A stretch of DNA of 64,000 nt from NCBI RefSeq assembly GCF_042433085.1, contig NZ_JBHLWA010000013.1, forward strand, positions 71,489 through 135,488. The letters are read 5' to 3'. Origin of the DNA: Gallibacterium melopsittaci (lineage in GTDB: Bacteria > Pseudomonadota > Gammaproteobacteria > Enterobacterales > Pasteurellaceae). Position numbers and translations under genes: made by a program. Below the pieces are notes generated by a model that did no database searches, was not told the DNA's origin, and saw only the letters and a list, made by a program, of their open reading frames with translations. Numbering within the stretch: the stretch's first letter is position 1; each line of letters begins with the position of its first letter. This document shows, piece by piece, positions 62,002-64,000 of this stretch.

Positions 62002-62077
62002 TGGTGGGTCGTGAAGGATTCGAACCTTCGACCAACGGATTAAAAGTCCGCTGCTCTACCGACTGAGCTAACGACCC
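62002..62077 (-). tRNA. tRNA-Lys (TTT)
   Basis: 76 nt including CCA, apparently identical to the tRNA-Lys at 61809-61884. Anticodon TTT. Second in transcription order within the four-gene cluster. Confidence 0.97.
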
Positions 62078-62100
62078 TAAAGGGTGGAATATGGATTAAA

Positions 62101-62176
62101 TGGTGGGTCGTGAAGGATTCGAACCTTCGACCAACGGATTAAAAGTCCGCTGCTCTACCGACTGAGCTAACGACCC
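62101..62176 (-). tRNA. tRNA-Lys (TTT)
   Basis: 76 nt including CCA, apparently identical to the other two TTT copies. It is closest to the candidate promoter at 62205-62232 and so is first in the transcript. Confidence 0.97.
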
Positions 62177-62204
62177 ATGTGCTACCATATTGCAACGGGT
62201 GCTT

Positions 62205-62232
62205 ATAATACTGATTTTCAGGAACTAATCAA
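62205..62232 (-). promoter_or_regulatory. Promoter of the tRNA-Lys cluster
   Basis: On the minus strand TTGATT (62227-62232) and TATTAT (62205-62210) are spaced by 16 bp. The region just downstream contains AAGCACCCG, the GC-rich discriminator expected of stable-RNA promoters under stringent control, and the first tRNA begins about 29 bp from the -10 element. Confidence 0.6.
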
Positions 62233-62346
62233 TAAAAATTTTTATATTTTTTGCTGTTTGATTTAATCAAAAACACTTTGCTTGAAAAATAGGCATAAAT
62301 TTAGGCAAATAGAATGAAAATTTATCAAGATGACAATTATTTTCTA

Positions 62347-62823
62347 CTATTCTTCATTAATATCAGCAAAATTAGCTTGAGTAAGTTGAGCTAAATCTTG
62401 CGGTTGCAATTCAATATCAATGCCTCTTTTCCCGCCTGAAATAAAAATTGTTTGAAATTGTTGAGCTGTCATGGAAATAATAGTCGGTAAACGTTTTTTT
62501 TGTCCTAATGGACTAATTCCGCCAACAAGATAACCAGTAACTTTTTCTGCGAGATGTTTATCTGCAAGTTCAATCTTTTTCACTCCTAATGCTTTAGCTG
62601 CTTTTTTTAAATTTAAACTAAATGCAACAGGTACTACCATTACTGCCAGTTGTTTATCATCGCCATTTGCAGTGACCAATAGTGTTTTATAAGTCTGTAA
62701 TGGAGAGAGATTTAATTTTTCTACTGCTTCTTTACCAAAATTAGTGTTATTAGGATCATGATCATATTGATGAATTTGAAAGGATATTTTTTGTTTCTTT
62801 AACAGGTTAATTGCTGGAGTCAT
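62347..62823 (-). CDS. ybaK: Cys-tRNA(Pro)/Cys-tRNA(Cys) deacylase YbaK
   Basis: Trans-editing enzyme that hydrolyses cysteine mischarged on tRNA-Pro. The 158-residue protein has TPAINLLKKQKISFQIHQYDHDP, KTLLVTANGD and VKKIELADKHLAEKVTGYLVGGISPLGQKKRLP. I start it at MTPAINLL (62823), which gives the family length; longer in-frame starts lie close to the divergent usg start. The ybaK-usg neighbourhood is known in Haemophilus. Confidence 0.93.
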   Translation of the reverse strand: MTPAINLLKKQKISFQIHQYDHDPNNTNFGKEAVEKLNLSPLQTYKTLLVTANGDDKQLAVMVVPVAFSLNLKKAAKALGVKKIELADKHLAEKVTGYLVGGISPLGQKKRLPTIISMTAQQFQTIFISGGKRGIDIELQPQDLAQLTQANFADINEE

Positions 62824-62891
62824 GGAAAACATTCCCGTGGTAAAAATTAATTTGATAGAATAACGGGCCGAAGAGTAGCACGGAGAATAAA

Positions 62892-63881
62892 ATGAGTTCA
62901 AGCGTAAATATTATTATTGCAGCAGATTTTGCTTTAGCAGAAAAATTAGCTGCTATTTTAGAACAAAGCAAATTGGCCTCAGCGCAAGTCACTATCATTG
63001 AAGCAGAAAAATTTTCAGAAGAACAAAATATTCGCTTTAATGGTAAATATGTTGAACAAGTAAATTTTGAGGATGATATTGAGTGGCGAGAATACGATTA
63101 TTTACTGTTTGCAGGACGTTTAGAACAGGTTACATATTTAGCAGCAGCGGCAGAAGCTGGGTGTATTGCGATTGATGTACTAGGCATATGTGCTTATTTA
63201 AGTGATATTCCTGCTGTTGTCCCCACAGTCAATAATGAAATGTTAGCGGATCTAAGACAACGTAATATCGTGTCATTACCTACTCCACAAATTGCACAAT
63301 TAGCATTGGTTTTAAAACCTTTACTACAACAATATGAGTTAACTCAATTATCAGTAACATCTTTATTACCAATGTCTTATTTTGGTGAGAAAAAAATTAG
63401 AGAGTTAGTTGGTCAAACTGCACAACTTTTGAATGGAGTACCGTTAGATGAGGAACAACAGCGTTTAGCTTTTGATGTTGCACCTCTATATAATCGAGAA
63501 GATATTAATAAGCAACGTATTCTATTAGCTAAGGTTTTGCCTGAGTTCACTGGACAATTTATTGAACATCAAATTCAATCACCTGTATTTTATGGATTTG
63601 CTCAACAAATTACCGTATCAGGTTACGATTTAGAGCAAGTAGCTCTTGATGATATTTGGCAGCAAACAGGGCTATTACAATGCCATTCAGAAAAATTGAT
63701 CACGCCTGTTATTAATGGTGAAACAGAAGAAACAGCAAAACAATTACCTCAGTTACACCTTAGCCAAATGTATAGTGAAAATGGGCAATTAAGTTTATGG
63801 GCAGTCAGTGATGAACGAGGCTTTACTAGAGCCAGATTAGCAATCGAATTATTGCTAATAGTTGATGAATGGCAAGGTTAG
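62892..63881 (+). CDS. usg: USG-1 protein, aspartate-semialdehyde dehydrogenase-like
   Basis: A 329-residue homologue of aspartate-semialdehyde dehydrogenase of the Usg group, whose function is unknown. The fold-related segments IDVLGICAYLSDIPAVVPTVN, SVTSLLPMSYFGEKKIRELVGQTAQLLNG and FTRARLAIELLLI are visible. The Asd active-site Cys motif (SNCTT-type) and a clear NADP loop are absent, as expected for Usg rather than Asd. Divergent from ybaK, with a terminator downstream. Confidence 0.85.
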   Translation: MSSSVNIIIAADFALAEKLAAILEQSKLASAQVTIIEAEKFSEEQNIRFNGKYVEQVNFEDDIEWREYDYLLFAGRLEQVTYLAAAAEAGCIAIDVLGICAYLSDIPAVVPTVNNEMLADLRQRNIVSLPTPQIAQLALVLKPLLQQYELTQLSVTSLLPMSYFGEKKIRELVGQTAQLLNGVPLDEEQQRLAFDVAPLYNREDINKQRILLAKVLPEFTGQFIEHQIQSPVFYGFAQQITVSGYDLEQVALDDIWQQTGLLQCHSEKLITPVINGETEETAKQLPQLHLSQMYSENGQLSLWAVSDERGFTRARLAIELLLIVDEWQG

Positions 63882-63897
63882 TACTTATGATAATTAA

Positions 63898-63926
63898 AAG
63901 GGGCTTGTAATCGCCCCTTCAGTTTA
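63898..63926 (+). terminator. Terminator after usg
   Basis: AAGGGGC (63898-63904) pairs with GCCCCTT (63913-63919) with an 8-nt loop, followed by CAGTTTATT. It lies 17 bp after the usg stop. Confidence 0.7.
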
Positions 63927-63933
63927 TTGGGCA

Positions 63934-63993
63934 TATAGGACAAAAAAGTTGGTCTTTATCTATTTTCATTGTCTATAGGACAAAAAAGTTGGT
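63934..63993. repeat. 20-bp direct repeat, 40-bp period, at right edge
   Basis: TATAGGACAAAAAAGTTGGT occurs at 63934-63953 and again at 63974-63993. The period is 40 bp and the window ends just after the second copy, so more copies may follow. The ACAAAAAAGTTGG core resembles ends of some IS3-family elements, and a CRISPR-like or satellite array cannot be judged from two copies. Confidence 0.6.
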
Positions 63994-64000
63994 AATTATT

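Overview
This 64 kb window is chromosomal DNA from an AT-rich gammaproteobacterium of the family Pasteurellaceae; the genus is not resolved. The evidence is the housekeeping content and gene order: tig-clpP-clpX, fruBKA, aroQ-accB-accC, secM-secA-mutT, com genes beside mrcA and aroK-aroB-dam, sxy/tfoX, ybaK-usg. A Haemophilus-type uptake signal core (AAGTGCGGT) also occurs as an inverted pair in the terminator after tig. The tig gene is cut by the left edge.

Layout. 1-5.1 kb: trigger factor (3' part), ClpP, ClpX, a YbaN-type membrane protein and a DcuA-type C4-dicarboxylate antiporter. 5.1-21.4 kb: an accessory surface locus. It starts with a gene-poor stretch holding a broken prophage-type gene and a run of ten G bases. 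Then come an OmpA-domain lipoprotein, a 2946-residue repetitive RTX/Bap-type adhesin, a strong terminator, an IS481 transposase scar, and a dedicated type I secretion set (TolC-type outer membrane protein, LapB-type ABC exporter, HlyD-type adaptor). 21.5-25.4 kb: fructose PTS operon fruBKA behind a Cra-like palindrome. 25.4-29.6 kb: two LysR regulators, each divergent from redox genes (doxX-azoR; yahK-like alcohol dehydrogenase). 29.6-36.5 kb: asnB, a small zinc-ribbon membrane protein, accC/accB/aroQ, ldhA, trxA, smpB.

36.5-48.3 kb: a fadI-fadJ pair with lost catalytic residues, a methyltransferase, cpdA, nudF, psiE, a phosphopantetheinyl transferase, then leuS-lptE-holA and mutT. 48.3-54.5 kb: secA preceded by secM (arrest motif IRAGP near its C terminus), a divergent DciA-type gene, dam, aroB, aroK. 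54.5-60.4 kb: a com (type IV pilus/DNA uptake) operon with PilM-, PilN-, PilO- and PilQ-like genes but no separate comD, divergent from mrcA. 60.4-64 kb: an IS3-family scar, sxy/tfoX, four tandem tRNA-Lys genes (one with a CTT anticodon), ybaK, usg and a direct repeat at the right edge.

The most interesting features are the adhesin locus (candidate poly-G phase switch plus three near-identical 279-bp tandem repeats), the fadIJ pair that appears unable to complete beta-oxidation, the rearranged com operon, and a short SecM keeping only the core of the arrest motif. All family assignments come from reading the sequence against remembered families; no database search was run.
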